This document shows, one piece after another, positions 1 to 5,984 of a DNA stretch of 10,024 bases. Positions within the stretch are counted from its first letter, which is position 1. Every line of letters starts with the position of its first letter. The translations under genes were made by a program, and so were the position numbers. The DNA is taken from positions 1 through 10,024 of the forward strand of contig JBGPIT010000172.1 of the NCBI GenBank assembly GCA_041485125.1, written 5' to 3'. Origin of the DNA: JBGPIT01 sp041485125 (lineage in GTDB: Bacteria; Desulfobacterota; Binatia; UTPRO1). The notes below the pieces were generated by a model, which saw only the letters and a program-made list of their open reading frames with translations, was not told where the DNA came from and did not search any database.

Positions 1-142
1 CGCCGGTCGCGACCAGCTCGTAGCGCGGATGGGTGAAGGTGCGGAGCGTCGCCTCGAAGTCGAGACGGTTCTCCGAGTCCATGTGCTCGCGGACGACGGC
101 TTCGCGCCGCTCGCGCGGCGAGGGAGATGGGATGGTCGCCAT
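1..142 (-). CDS. SnoaL/NTF2-like small protein, N-terminal fragment (cut by window edge)
   Basis: Only the first 47 residues are present; the gene runs off the left edge. The frame opens with ATG at 142-140 and has a strong Shine-Dalgarno sequence, GAGGAGGG, at 154-147, which fixes the start. The peptide begins MATIPSPSPRERREAVVREH and continues with an EN-R-DFEATL-TF-HPRYELVATG pattern. That is the usual opening of SnoaL-like polyketide cyclase or ester-cyclase-like proteins of the NTF2 fold, where a first helix is followed by 'D--ATL-TF-HPRYE'. The family recall is from memory and only a third or so of the protein can be read, so the function is open: members include cyclases, isomerases, dehydratases and many of unknown role. 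It lies 103 bases downstream of the RES toxin gene on the same strand, but its strong ribosome site and the gap do not tie it to that operon. Confidence 0.6.
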   Translation of the reverse strand, partial: MATIPSPSPRERREAVVREHMDSENRLDFEATLRTFTHPRYELVATG

Positions 143-228
143 AGGGCCCTCCTCGACGACCGCAGTAGCGCGTCTGCCGTGTGAATGTCACGCGCGATGC
201 GCCGCGGGCACCAGACGCTCCAAGCCGC

Positions 229-243
229 CCGCGCGAGGCGCGG
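229..243 (-). terminator. Short GC hairpin just after the toxin gene (possible 3' end signal)
   Basis: On the minus strand CCGCGC-CTC-GCGCGG forms a perfect 6-bp stem with a 3-base loop, starting 2 bases after the toxin stop codon. No run of T follows, so it is not a classical intrinsic terminator. In DNA this rich in G and C such a stem can arise by chance. Confidence 0.25.
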
Positions 244-245
244 CC

Positions 246-1016
246 TCAAAGCGCGGGAGCGGGGAGCTTCCCCGCGACGGTGAAACAGGCGCGCGCGAAC
301 GCCGTTCCCTCGGTCGCCGCGACCCGCGCTTTCCGCCGGAAGCGCACCTGCTCGCGCGAGGCGCTGCAATGCCAGCTCTGGTACGCCGCCGGCGGGCGTC
401 GCGCCACGAACGCCGCGGGCGTCAAGACACCGACGTTCGGCCGGTGCTCCGGGTCGCGTGCCGACGGATAGCGGAACGCCTCGACCCCGTCCTCGCGCAT
501 CACCCGCCCGAGCGCTTGCGTCGCGTCGTAGCGCTGTGGGGACGTGATCGCGCCGCGCACGCGCTCGAAGCGGCGGCCGCACAGGTCGACCCCGCGCGCG
601 GTGCGGACGCCGATCGCGAACGCCGAGTACTCGCGCTGCACCTCGTTGATCCCCGCCGTCGTGCCGTCGAGGAAGAGCAAGGTGTAGTAGGCCTTCTCGG
701 CGAGCGCGGTCGTGATCTGCTCGGAGCCGTACCAGATGCCGCGCTCGGCGCGGGTGCCGAAGCGCGAGCCGTGCGGGAGCGGCGGATAGCGGAACGGCGT
801 CGAGAGCAGGTAGTGCAAGCGCGCGAACTCCGGACCAGTGGGCTTCGGCGGCTTCACCCCGTCGATGAGCTGCTCGAGCAGATCCTGCTCGGCGACGGAA
901 TCGACCAGCTTCAGGGTCGCGAACGCGTGCTGCGCCTCGACGACGCGCCACGCGCGCGTCCGCAGCGCGCGGACGTTAGCCCTGCCCCCGCATTCCGTCC
1001 AGATACTCGACGACAT
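246..1016 (-). CDS. RES-domain toxin of a RES/Xre toxin-antitoxin pair
   Basis: 256-residue RES-domain protein, predicted to act in the cytoplasm. The family is named for conserved Arg, Glu and Ser residues; characterised members (MbcT of Mycobacterium tuberculosis, the RES toxin of Pseudomonas putida) destroy cellular NAD+. Candidate residues are Arg85 in HGSRFGT, Tyr96 in GIWYGS, Glu107 in ALAEKAYY and Ser159 in ITSPQRYD. The block RYPPLPHGSRFGTRAERGIWY (about 77-96) is the family core. At 256 residues the protein is longer than the roughly 150-residue RES domain, with an N-terminal part (about 20-75) and a C-terminal tail (about 205-256) around it. The ATG at 1016 makes the gene overlap the antitoxin by 41 bases. 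Recognisable homology begins only near residue 16-24, and no ATG or GTG exists nearer to it, so 1016 is the best available start. The gene order, antitoxin then toxin, is typical. All four candidate catalytic residues are present, so the toxin appears intact. Confidence 0.88.
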   Translation of the reverse strand: MSSSIWTECGGRANVRALRTRAWRVVEAQHAFATLKLVDSVAEQDLLEQLIDGVKPPKPTGPEFARLHYLLSTPFRYPPLPHGSRFGTRAERGIWYGSEQITTALAEKAYYTLLFLDGTTAGINEVQREYSAFAIGVRTARGVDLCGRRFERVRGAITSPQRYDATQALGRVMREDGVEAFRYPSARDPEHRPNVGVLTPAAFVARRPPAAYQSWHCSASREQVRFRRKARVAATEGTAFARACFTVAGKLPAPAL

Positions 1017-1359
1017 GGATCAGCCCCGCGAGCGTCTGCACCATCTCGAGCGGCGTGCCGCCGAGGTGGCGGTTGGCGGCGCGCAGCCAGAGCCGGCTCT
1101 GCTCGTGATTGCCGCCGAAGAGCGCGTCGAGGCTGCGGAAGCCGCGCAGGAAGAGCAGCGCGAGCTCACCTTCCTTCGCCTGCGGATCGATCGTCCGCCC
1201 TCCCGCCGCCACCCGCGACATGGTCGGCTCGCTGACGCCGACGATGCGCGCCAGCGCCGCCTGCGGAATCCGCAGCAGCAGCCCCGCGCGCAGGAACGCC
1301 TTCGTCGTCACCGCGGCGGCAGCGGGACGTTGCTTCAGCCTGGAAGGCGCGGCCCGCAT
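976..1359 (-). CDS. Xre/MbcA/ParS-type antitoxin (HTH plus DUF2384)
   Basis: 127-residue partner of the downstream RES toxin. Residues about 28-52 (LLLRIPQAALARIVGVSEPT...) look like a helix-turn-helix that would bind DNA. Residues about 75-125 (SLDALFGGN, SRLWLRAANRHLGGTPLEMV, GLIHVVEYL) match the DUF2384 toxin-binding domain; the 'W---N--L-G--P' pattern is diagnostic. In known pairs this domain covers the toxin's NAD-binding cleft, and the complex represses its own promoter. The ATG at 1359-1357 has only a weak purine stretch (GAAAG) upstream. If the candidate promoter at 1378-1406 is right, the mRNA leader would be only about a dozen bases. The first 20 residues are rich in Ala, Arg and Lys and probably disordered. 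The TAA stop lies inside the toxin reading frame, consistent with coupled translation. Assignment is confident from the domain plus the neighbouring toxin. Confidence 0.87.
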   Translation of the reverse strand: MRAAPSRLKQRPAAAAVTTKAFLRAGLLLRIPQAALARIVGVSEPTMSRVAAGGRTIDPQAKEGELALLFLRGFRSLDALFGGNHEQSRLWLRAANRHLGGTPLEMVQTLAGLIHVVEYLDGMRGQG

Positions 1360-1365
1360 TCGAGT

Positions 1366-1379
1366 CTTTCAATTGGAAG
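1366..1379. promoter_or_regulatory. Near-perfect palindrome, candidate antitoxin operator
   Basis: The plus strand reads CTTTCAATTGGAAG, a 14-base inverted repeat around AATT with one mismatched pair. It is A/T-rich in a G/C-rich setting, ends 7 bases upstream of the antitoxin ATG and touches the candidate -10 element. HTH antitoxins commonly bind such repeats to repress their own operon; the binding itself is inferred. Confidence 0.5.
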
Positions 1380-1406
1380 GATACAGTCTGATCGCTTCAA
1401 ACGCAA
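1378..1406 (-). promoter_or_regulatory. Candidate sigma70-type promoter for the toxin-antitoxin operon
   Basis: On the minus strand TTGCGT (1406-1401) and TATCCT (1383-1378) are separated by exactly 17 bases and lie just upstream of the antitoxin ATG. The match to the consensus is 3 of 6 for -35 and 4 of 6 for -10, so this is modest evidence, helped by position and local A/T richness. Confidence 0.4.
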
Positions 1407-1436
1407 CCTGGCATCGTGCACGCCTGTGCGGCGCGG

Positions 1437-1455
1437 CCGTCCGCGACCGCGGCGG
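1437..1455 (-). terminator. GC hairpin directly after rpe (possible operon end)
   Basis: Starting 2 bases after the rpe stop, the minus strand reads CCGCCGCG-GT-CGCGG-A-CGG, which folds into a stem of up to 8 bp with one bulged A and a tight loop. No T-run follows, so intrinsic termination is uncertain. It sits where the sugar operon should end and upstream of the separate toxin-antitoxin promoter. Confidence 0.35.
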
Positions 1456-1457
1456 AA

Positions 1458-2159
1458 TCAGGTCGCCGGCGTCGCGACCGCGCCGCAGGCGGCGCGGAGG
1501 ACCGCGATGCCGTCGCGCACCGAGCGGCGGGCGTTGAAGACGGCGCTGCCGGCGACGGCGATCGTCATGCCGGCGGCGACGAGCGCCGGGATCTCGGCCT
1601 CGCTGACGCCGCCGTCGACCTCGATCTCGATGCGGTCGAGGCCGCGCGCGACGAGCGTCGAGCGCAGGCGCGCGACCTTGTCGATGCTGGATGGAATGAA
1701 CGGCTGGCCGCCGAAGCCGGGGTTGACGGACATCACGAGCGCGACGTCGATCTCGGGCAGGATCTCGTCGAGGGCGACGAGCGGTGTGGCCGGATTGAGC
1801 GCCACACCCGGCTGCGCGGCGAGCTCGCGGATGTGCTGCACGGTCCGGTGGAGGTGCGGGGAGGCCTCGACGTGCACGGTCATCGCGGTCGCGCCGGCGC
1901 GCGCGAACTCTGCCAGGTAACGATCGGCGTCGCTGATCATGAGATGCACTTCGAGGACCGCGGCGTAGCGGGCCGCCAGCGGCGCGAGCGCCGCGACGAC
2001 CAGCGGGCCCATGCTGATGTTCGGGACGAAGTGACCGTCCATGACGTCGACGTGGATTCGGCGCACACCCGCCTCGAGCGCGTCGGTCACTTGCTCGCCG
2101 AGACGACGGAAGTCCGCGGCGAGGATCGACGGCGCGATCTGGATGGCGCGGCCGCTCAC
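1458..2159 (-). CDS. rpe: Ribulose-phosphate 3-epimerase
   Basis: Interconverts D-ribulose 5-phosphate and D-xylulose 5-phosphate in the cytoplasm; the product feeds transketolase. The 233-residue length is usual for this TIM-barrel enzyme. Family motifs appear in order: IAPSILAADF (8-17), HVDVMDGHFVPN (36-47), EVHLM (70-74), VMSVNPGFGGQPF (142-154), EVDGGV (180-185) and AVAGSAVF (201-208). The metal and catalytic residues His36, Asp38, His72 and Asp182 are all present. The start is GTG at 2159-2157, inside a GTGA overlap with the TGA of pgi; a GAGG lies 4 bases upstream. The same frame stays open far to the right (to 3845), but that stretch is the pgi gene read out of frame, and homology begins only here. 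It is the last gene of the sugar-phosphate operon, and translation is probably coupled to pgi. Confidence 0.96.
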   Translation of the reverse strand: MSGRAIQIAPSILAADFRRLGEQVTDALEAGVRRIHVDVMDGHFVPNISMGPLVVAALAPLAARYAAVLEVHLMISDADRYLAEFARAGATAMTVHVEASPHLHRTVQHIRELAAQPGVALNPATPLVALDEILPEIDVALVMSVNPGFGGQPFIPSSIDKVARLRSTLVARGLDRIEIEVDGGVSEAEIPALVAAGMTIAVAGSAVFNARRSVRDGIAVLRAACGAVATPAT

Positions 2160-3802
2160 CGCGCCTCGCCGCGACGTCGCGCCCGGTAGCGGCGGATGAG
2201 GGCGTTGGTCGAGCCGTCGTGCGCGAGCGGCGGCTCGGTCGGACTCTCGAGCTCGGGCACGATCTTCTGCGCCAGCTGCTTCCCGAGCTCGACGCCCCAC
2301 TGATCGAACGAGTCGATGCCCCACACGACGCCCTGGGTGAAGACGCTGTGCTCGTAGAGTGCGACCAGCGTCCCGAGCGTCTCGGGCGTCAAACGATCGG
2401 CAATCAAGGTCGAGGTCGGGCGGTTCCCCGGAAACGTCCGGTGCGGCACGAGCCATTCCGGCGTGCCCTCCGCCTTCACCTCCTCCGCCGTCTTGCCGAA
2501 GGCGAGCGCCTCGGCCTGCGCGAACACGTTCGCCATCAGCAGGTCGTGGTGGCGGCCGAGGGCGTGCAGCGGCTGGTTGAAGGCGATGAAGTCGCATGGC
2601 ACGAGCGCGGTGCCCTGATGGATGAGCTGGTAGAACGAGTGCTGGCCGTTGGTGCCGGGCTCGCCCCAATGGATGGCGCCGGTCTGGTAGTCGACGGGCC
2701 GGCCGTCGATGGTCACCCGCTTGCCGTTCGACTCCATCGTGAGCTGCTGCAAGTACGCCGGGAAGCGTTTCAAATATTGCGCATACGGCAGGACGGCGAC
2801 GGTCTCGGCGCCGAAGAAATCGCGGTACCACACGCCGAGGAGCGCGATCAGGACCGGCAGATTGCGGTCGAAGGGCGTGGTCCGGAAGTGCTCGTCCATG
2901 GCGTGGAAGCCGGCGAGCATCGCCCGGAAGTGCTCGGGCCCGAGCGCGATCATGGTGGAGAGGCCGATCGCGGAGTCCATCGAGTAGCGGCCGCCCACCC
3001 AGTCCCAGAACTCGAACATGTTGGCGGGGTCGATGCCGAACTTGGCGACCTCGGCGGCGTTGGTCGAGACCGCGACGAAGTGCTTGGCGATCGCGCGCTC
3101 GTCGCCGAGCGCACGCAAGGCCCACTCGCGCGCCGTGCGCGCGTTGGTCATGGTCTCGAGCGTGGTGAACGTCTTCGACGAGACGATGAAGAGCGTCTCG
3201 GCGGGATCGAGGTCCCAGGTCGCCTCGGCGAAGTCGGTGGCGTCGACGTTGGAGACGAAGCGGCAGGTGAGCTCGCGCATGGCGTAGAAACGCAGCGCCT
3301 CGTACGCCATCACCGGCCCGAGGTCCGAGCCGCCGATGCCGATGTTGACGACGTTCTGGATGCGTTTGCCGGTGTAGCCGGTCCACGCGCCGCCGCGGAC
3401 GCGGGCCGCGAAGTCGGCCATGCGGTCGAGGACGGCGTGCACCTTCGGCACGACGTTCTCGCCGTCGACGACGATGACCGCGGCGCGCGGCGCGCGCAGC
3501 GCGACGTGCAGGACGGCGCGCCGCTCGGTGACGTTGATCTTCTCGCCCGCGAACATCGCCGCGATCCGGCCGCGCAGGTCGACCTCGTCGGCGAGACGGA
3601 GGAGGAGCCCGAGCGTCTCGTCGGTCACCCGATGCTTGGAGTAGTCGAGATGGAGACCGGCACCCTCGGCGGTGAGGCGCTCGCCGCGCTGGGGGTCGTC
3701 GGCGAAGAGTCGCCGCAGGTGCACGTCGCGGATGGTGGCGTAGTGGGCCTGCAGCGCCTGCCACGCGGGGCGCTGCGTGAGCGGGAGCGTGCTCGCGGTC
3801 AT
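2156..3802 (-). CDS. pgi: Glucose-6-phosphate isomerase
   Basis: Interconverts glucose 6-phosphate and fructose 6-phosphate. The protein has 548 residues, almost the same as the E. coli enzyme (549). Evidence in order: NIGIGGSDLGPVMAYEAL (153-170, sugar-phosphate SIS fold), SSKTFTT (208-214), the first family signature FWDWVGGRYSMDSAIG (265-280, Arg272), QLTMESNGK (353-361, catalytic Glu357), the second signature around GTNGQHSFYQLIHQGT (383-398, His388) and DQWGVELGK (500-508, Lys508). The ATG at 3802-3800 overlaps the TGA of the HAD gene as ATGA. It has a strong GGAGGA ribosome site at 3814-3809, so pgi can be loaded both by re-initiation and directly. In this operon it returns fructose 6-phosphate to glucose 6-phosphate, which would allow cyclic use of the oxidative pentose phosphate branch. 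The open frame upstream to 3970 is the HAD gene read out of frame. Confidence 0.97.
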   Translation of the reverse strand: MTASTLPLTQRPAWQALQAHYATIRDVHLRRLFADDPQRGERLTAEGAGLHLDYSKHRVTDETLGLLLRLADEVDLRGRIAAMFAGEKINVTERRAVLHVALRAPRAAVIVVDGENVVPKVHAVLDRMADFAARVRGGAWTGYTGKRIQNVVNIGIGGSDLGPVMAYEALRFYAMRELTCRFVSNVDATDFAEATWDLDPAETLFIVSSKTFTTLETMTNARTAREWALRALGDERAIAKHFVAVSTNAAEVAKFGIDPANMFEFWDWVGGRYSMDSAIGLSTMIALGPEHFRAMLAGFHAMDEHFRTTPFDRNLPVLIALLGVWYRDFFGAETVAVLPYAQYLKRFPAYLQQLTMESNGKRVTIDGRPVDYQTGAIHWGEPGTNGQHSFYQLIHQGTALVPCDFIAFNQPLHALGRHHDLLMANVFAQAEALAFGKTAEEVKAEGTPEWLVPHRTFPGNRPTSTLIADRLTPETLGTLVALYEHSVFTQGVVWGIDSFDQWGVELGKQLAQKIVPELESPTEPPLAHDGSTNALIRRYRARRRGEAR

Positions 3803-4506
3803 GCGGGGTCCTCCGGCCGGCGCGCCGCCGCGACGAGCGCGGCACGATCGAAGCCGAGCAGATCGCCGATCCGGTCCACGGTCACGTCGGGCGGCGGGAA
3901 ACGCGCGACGTCGGGCGCGAGCGCGTAGTGCCCTTGGCGCGGGAAGACCGTCGTCAGGCGATCTCCCCACACCGCCTTCACCGCGCTCAGGATCCGCACC
4001 TTGTCGTCGATCAGGATGTAGTGGTCGGCGGGAAAGCGGCGCTCCACGTCGTCGAGCTCCCGCTCCTTGTGGACGTAGATCAAGATGCGGTGGCTCACCG
4101 CCTCGAAGAGACCGGAGTGCTCGATCTTGAGCGGCTGAAAGACGACGTCGCCGTCGGTGAGGATCACCGTCTGGCTGAACGTCGCGAAGTGGTCGAGGAC
4201 GTCGAGCGACGCCGGAAAGAGCCGGTTCGCGAACGGGTAGTGCACCAGATACGAGGACAGCGCCAGCACGTGTGAGTCGCGTGGGTGCTCGAGGCGGTAG
4301 CGCTGGAGAGCTCCGAGGTAGTCGGCGTAGCCGAGTTGCGCGCGGAGTTCCTCGAAGATCCCCCAGTAGCGCTCCTGGCGCGTCTCGCCGACCTCGCGCG
4401 TGAGAAAGCGCCGCATGTCGGCGATGACGCGATCGTTGTCGAGGAGCGTGTTGTCGACGTCGAACAAGGCGACGACGCGCGCATGGGTCGAGTGCGTGGT
4501 GGCCAT
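3799..4506 (-). CDS. HAD-superfamily hydrolase (probable phosphatase), substrate unknown
   Basis: 235-residue protein with the four HAD motifs: DVDNT at 16-20 (nucleophile Asp16, acid/base Asp18), ILTDGD at 115-120 (Thr117), Lys147 in YVHKER, and ILIDDK at 165-170 (Asp167/Asp168). Residues about 25-95 form a helical cap (type C1), with Tyr/Arg-rich segments such as QERYWGIFEEL. It is therefore most likely an intact cytoplasmic phosphatase, with no signal peptide or membrane segment. The substrate cannot be read from the sequence. It sits between pgl (10-base gap) and pgi (4-base ATGA overlap) in an operon otherwise made of sugar-phosphate enzymes, which suggests a phosphorylated sugar or sugar-acid substrate. 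The DVDNTLLDND opening is shared with phosphoglycolate-phosphatase-like and beta-phosphoglucomutase-like HADs. A mutase is less likely because no typical phosphoglucomutase context is seen. The ATG at 4506 has only a weak GAGAG upstream. Confidence 0.88.
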   Translation of the reverse strand: MATTHSTHARVVALFDVDNTLLDNDRVIADMRRFLTREVGETRQERYWGIFEELRAQLGYADYLGALQRYRLEHPRDSHVLALSSYLVHYPFANRLFPASLDVLDHFATFSQTVILTDGDVVFQPLKIEHSGLFEAVSHRILIYVHKERELDDVERRFPADHYILIDDKVRILSAVKAVWGDRLTTVFPRQGHYALAPDVARFPPPDVTVDRIGDLLGFDRAALVAAARRPEDPA

Positions 4507-4516
4507 GATCGCGCTC

Positions 4517-5275
4517 TCACCGCCGCCGGAGCTGCGACGCCGCGTCGGCGTCGACGAGCCAATGCAGGTGACCGTTCTGGGGCGCGATCAGCTGCGCCGG
4601 AAGATCGTCCGGGTCGCGCCGGCCCTCGAGCACACGCGCGAGCGCCGGCGCCTTCACCCGCCCGGCAACGAGAAACGTCACGTCGGCGGCGGCGTTCAAG
4701 ACCGGCAGGGTGAGCGTCACGCGCCGGCGCGGCTCGGCCTTGGCCGCGCCGGCGATCGCCCAGCGCGCGGTCTCGTGCAGCGCCGGGGAGTGCGGGAAGA
4801 GCGATGCCGTGTGGCCGTCGTCGCCCATGCCGAGCAGCACGTGATCGAAGCGCGCACCGGAGTCGAGGCGCGGCGGCCCGGCGGGAGTCGCGAATGCCGC
4901 ACGCAGCTCGTGCTCGTACGCCGACGCGGCCGCGTCGGGCTCGTCCTCGCCGTGGATGCGATGGACACGCTCGGGATCGACCGCGACGTGCTCGAGCAGC
5001 GCCTCGCGCGCCGTGCGGTAGTTGCTCGCGGGATGCGCCGGCGGCACGCAGCGCTCGTCGCCCCAGAAGACGTCGACCTGCGGCCAGAGCACACACGCCA
5101 ACCACTCCGGCGCGGCGAGACAGGCGTAGAGCTGCTTCGGCGTCGTGCCGCCGGAAAGCGCGACCGCGAAGCGGCCGTGGTCGTCGATCGCGGCGGCGGC
5201 GAGCGCGACGAAGTGCTGGGCCGCCCTCTTCGTCAGCGACTCGACGCTCGGGAGGACTTCGAGGTCGGAATCCAT
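4517..5275 (-). CDS. pgl: 6-phosphogluconolactonase
   Basis: Hydrolyses 6-phosphoglucono-1,5-lactone, the product of Zwf, to 6-phosphogluconate, the substrate of Gnd. The protein has 252 residues, usual for the DevB/SOL type. Motifs in order: VALSGGTTPKQLY (38-50), VDVFWGDERCVPP (67-79), SNYRTARE (84-91), HVLLGMGDDGHTASLFPHSP (145-164; the central GDDGHTAS is characteristic), RRVTLTLPVLNAA (184-196) and WLVDADAAS (239-247). The family belongs to the NagB/RpiA-like fold. The ATG at 5275 follows the rpiA TGA by one base, and GGAGCGTGAG overlapping the end of rpiA serves as the ribosome site, so the start is secure. It is encoded next to its pathway partners zwf and gnd in the same operon. Confidence 0.96.
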   Translation of the reverse strand: MDSDLEVLPSVESLTKRAAQHFVALAAAAIDDHGRFAVALSGGTTPKQLYACLAAPEWLACVLWPQVDVFWGDERCVPPAHPASNYRTAREALLEHVAVDPERVHRIHGEDEPDAAASAYEHELRAAFATPAGPPRLDSGARFDHVLLGMGDDGHTASLFPHSPALHETARWAIAGAAKAEPRRRVTLTLPVLNAAADVTFLVAGRVKAPALARVLEGRRDPDDLPAQLIAPQNGHLHWLVDADAASQLRRR

Positions 5276-5276
5276 C

Positions 5277-5984
5277 TCACGCTCCAGCCCGGACCAGCAC
5301 GTCGACGTGGCCGTCGGGGTGGCCGACCAGGACGCGCTCGGCCGTGCCGAGGAAGAGCCCGGTGTCGACGACGCCGGGAATGGCGCAAATCGCCGTCTCG
5401 AGCGCGCGCGCCGCAGCGCCGTCGGCGAGTGGATGCTCCAGCGCGCAGTCGATCGTGTGATTGCCGTTGTCGGTGTCGGACGGCTCGGCGCCGTCGGCGT
5501 GCATGCGGATCCTCGGCACCAAGCCGAGCACCTTCAGGCGCCGCACCACGAAGCCGCGGGCGAGCGGAATCACCTCGACGGGGATACGGCCGCGCTCCCC
5601 GAGCCTGCGAACGAGCTTCTCGGCGCCGACCAGGATCACCTGCCGGCGCGACGCCGCCGCGACAACGCGCTCCCGCACCAGCGCTCCGCCCCACCCTTTC
5701 ACCAGATCGAGGTTCGGCGCGACCTCGTCGGCGCCGTCGACGGTGAGATCGAGCTCGACGTCCTCGTCGAGCTCGATGAGCGGAATGCCGAGCGCGCGCG
5801 CCTGACGCGCCGACGCTTCCGAGGTCGCGATGCCGCTCACGCGCAGGCCCGCCCGCACCCGGGCGCCGAGCTGCGCGATGAAGGCCGATGCAGCGCGGCC
5901 GGTGCCGAGGCCGACCCGCGCGCCGTCAGCGACGAGCTCGACGGCGCGCGTCGCGACCGCCTCGATGCTCGGATCAGCCGCCAC
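5277..5984 (-). CDS. rpiA: Ribose-5-phosphate isomerase A
   Basis: Interconverts ribulose 5-phosphate and ribose 5-phosphate. From the GTG start at 5984-5982 the protein has 235 residues, close to family length (about 220-230). Key parts: GLGTGRAA (25-32, phosphate-binding loop), TVDGADE (81-87, catalytic Asp83 and Asp86), VKGWGGALVRERV (95-107, Lys96 and Glu105), AEKLVRRLG (121-129) and DNGNHTID (172-179). Spacing of the Asp, Asp, Lys and Glu residues equals that of E. coli RpiA. Two oddities: the usual GTGST(A) loop reads GTGRA, and the usual KGGGAAL reads KGWGGAL with a Trp. The start overlaps the zwf TGA by 11 bases and has a GAGG about 9 bases upstream. The frame is open further up to 6182, but that part is zwf read out of frame and lacks homology. 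Probably translated by coupling to zwf. Confidence 0.94.
   Translation of the reverse strand: MAADPSIEAVATRAVELVADGARVGLGTGRAASAFIAQLGARVRAGLRVSGIATSEASARQARALGIPLIELDEDVELDLTVDGADEVAPNLDLVKGWGGALVRERVVAAASRRQVILVGAEKLVRRLGERGRIPVEVIPLARGFVVRRLKVLGLVPRIRMHADGAEPSDTDNGNHTIDCALEHPLADGAAARALETAICAIPGVVDTGLFLGTAERVLVGHPDGHVDVLVRAGA

Noticed and set aside
33..1235. Plus-strand open frame of 400 codons opposite the toxin-antitoxin genes
   Set aside because: Arg-rich translation without family resemblance, while the opposite strand carries recognisable antitoxin and RES domains.
1407..1436. Second hairpin GCAC-AGGC-GTGC in the rpe-antitoxin gap
   Set aside because: Only 4 bp of stem with no T-run, no better than chance.
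1458..3845. Minus-strand frame of 795 codons that could be taken for a fusion protein ending in Rpe
   Set aside because: Only the last 233 residues match a family. The rest is pgi read in a shifted frame, low in complexity and rich in Arg; a GTG start in a GTGA overlap fits the junction.
2219..3928. Long plus-strand open frame of 569 codons opposite pgi
   Set aside because: Entirely antisense to an intact pgi with full-length homology; composition is biased and no motif is visible.
3803..3970. 56-residue N-terminal extension of Pgi from 3970
   Set aside because: It lies in the HAD gene, has no homology, and the ATG at 3802 has a strong GGAGGA site and gives the normal 548 residues.
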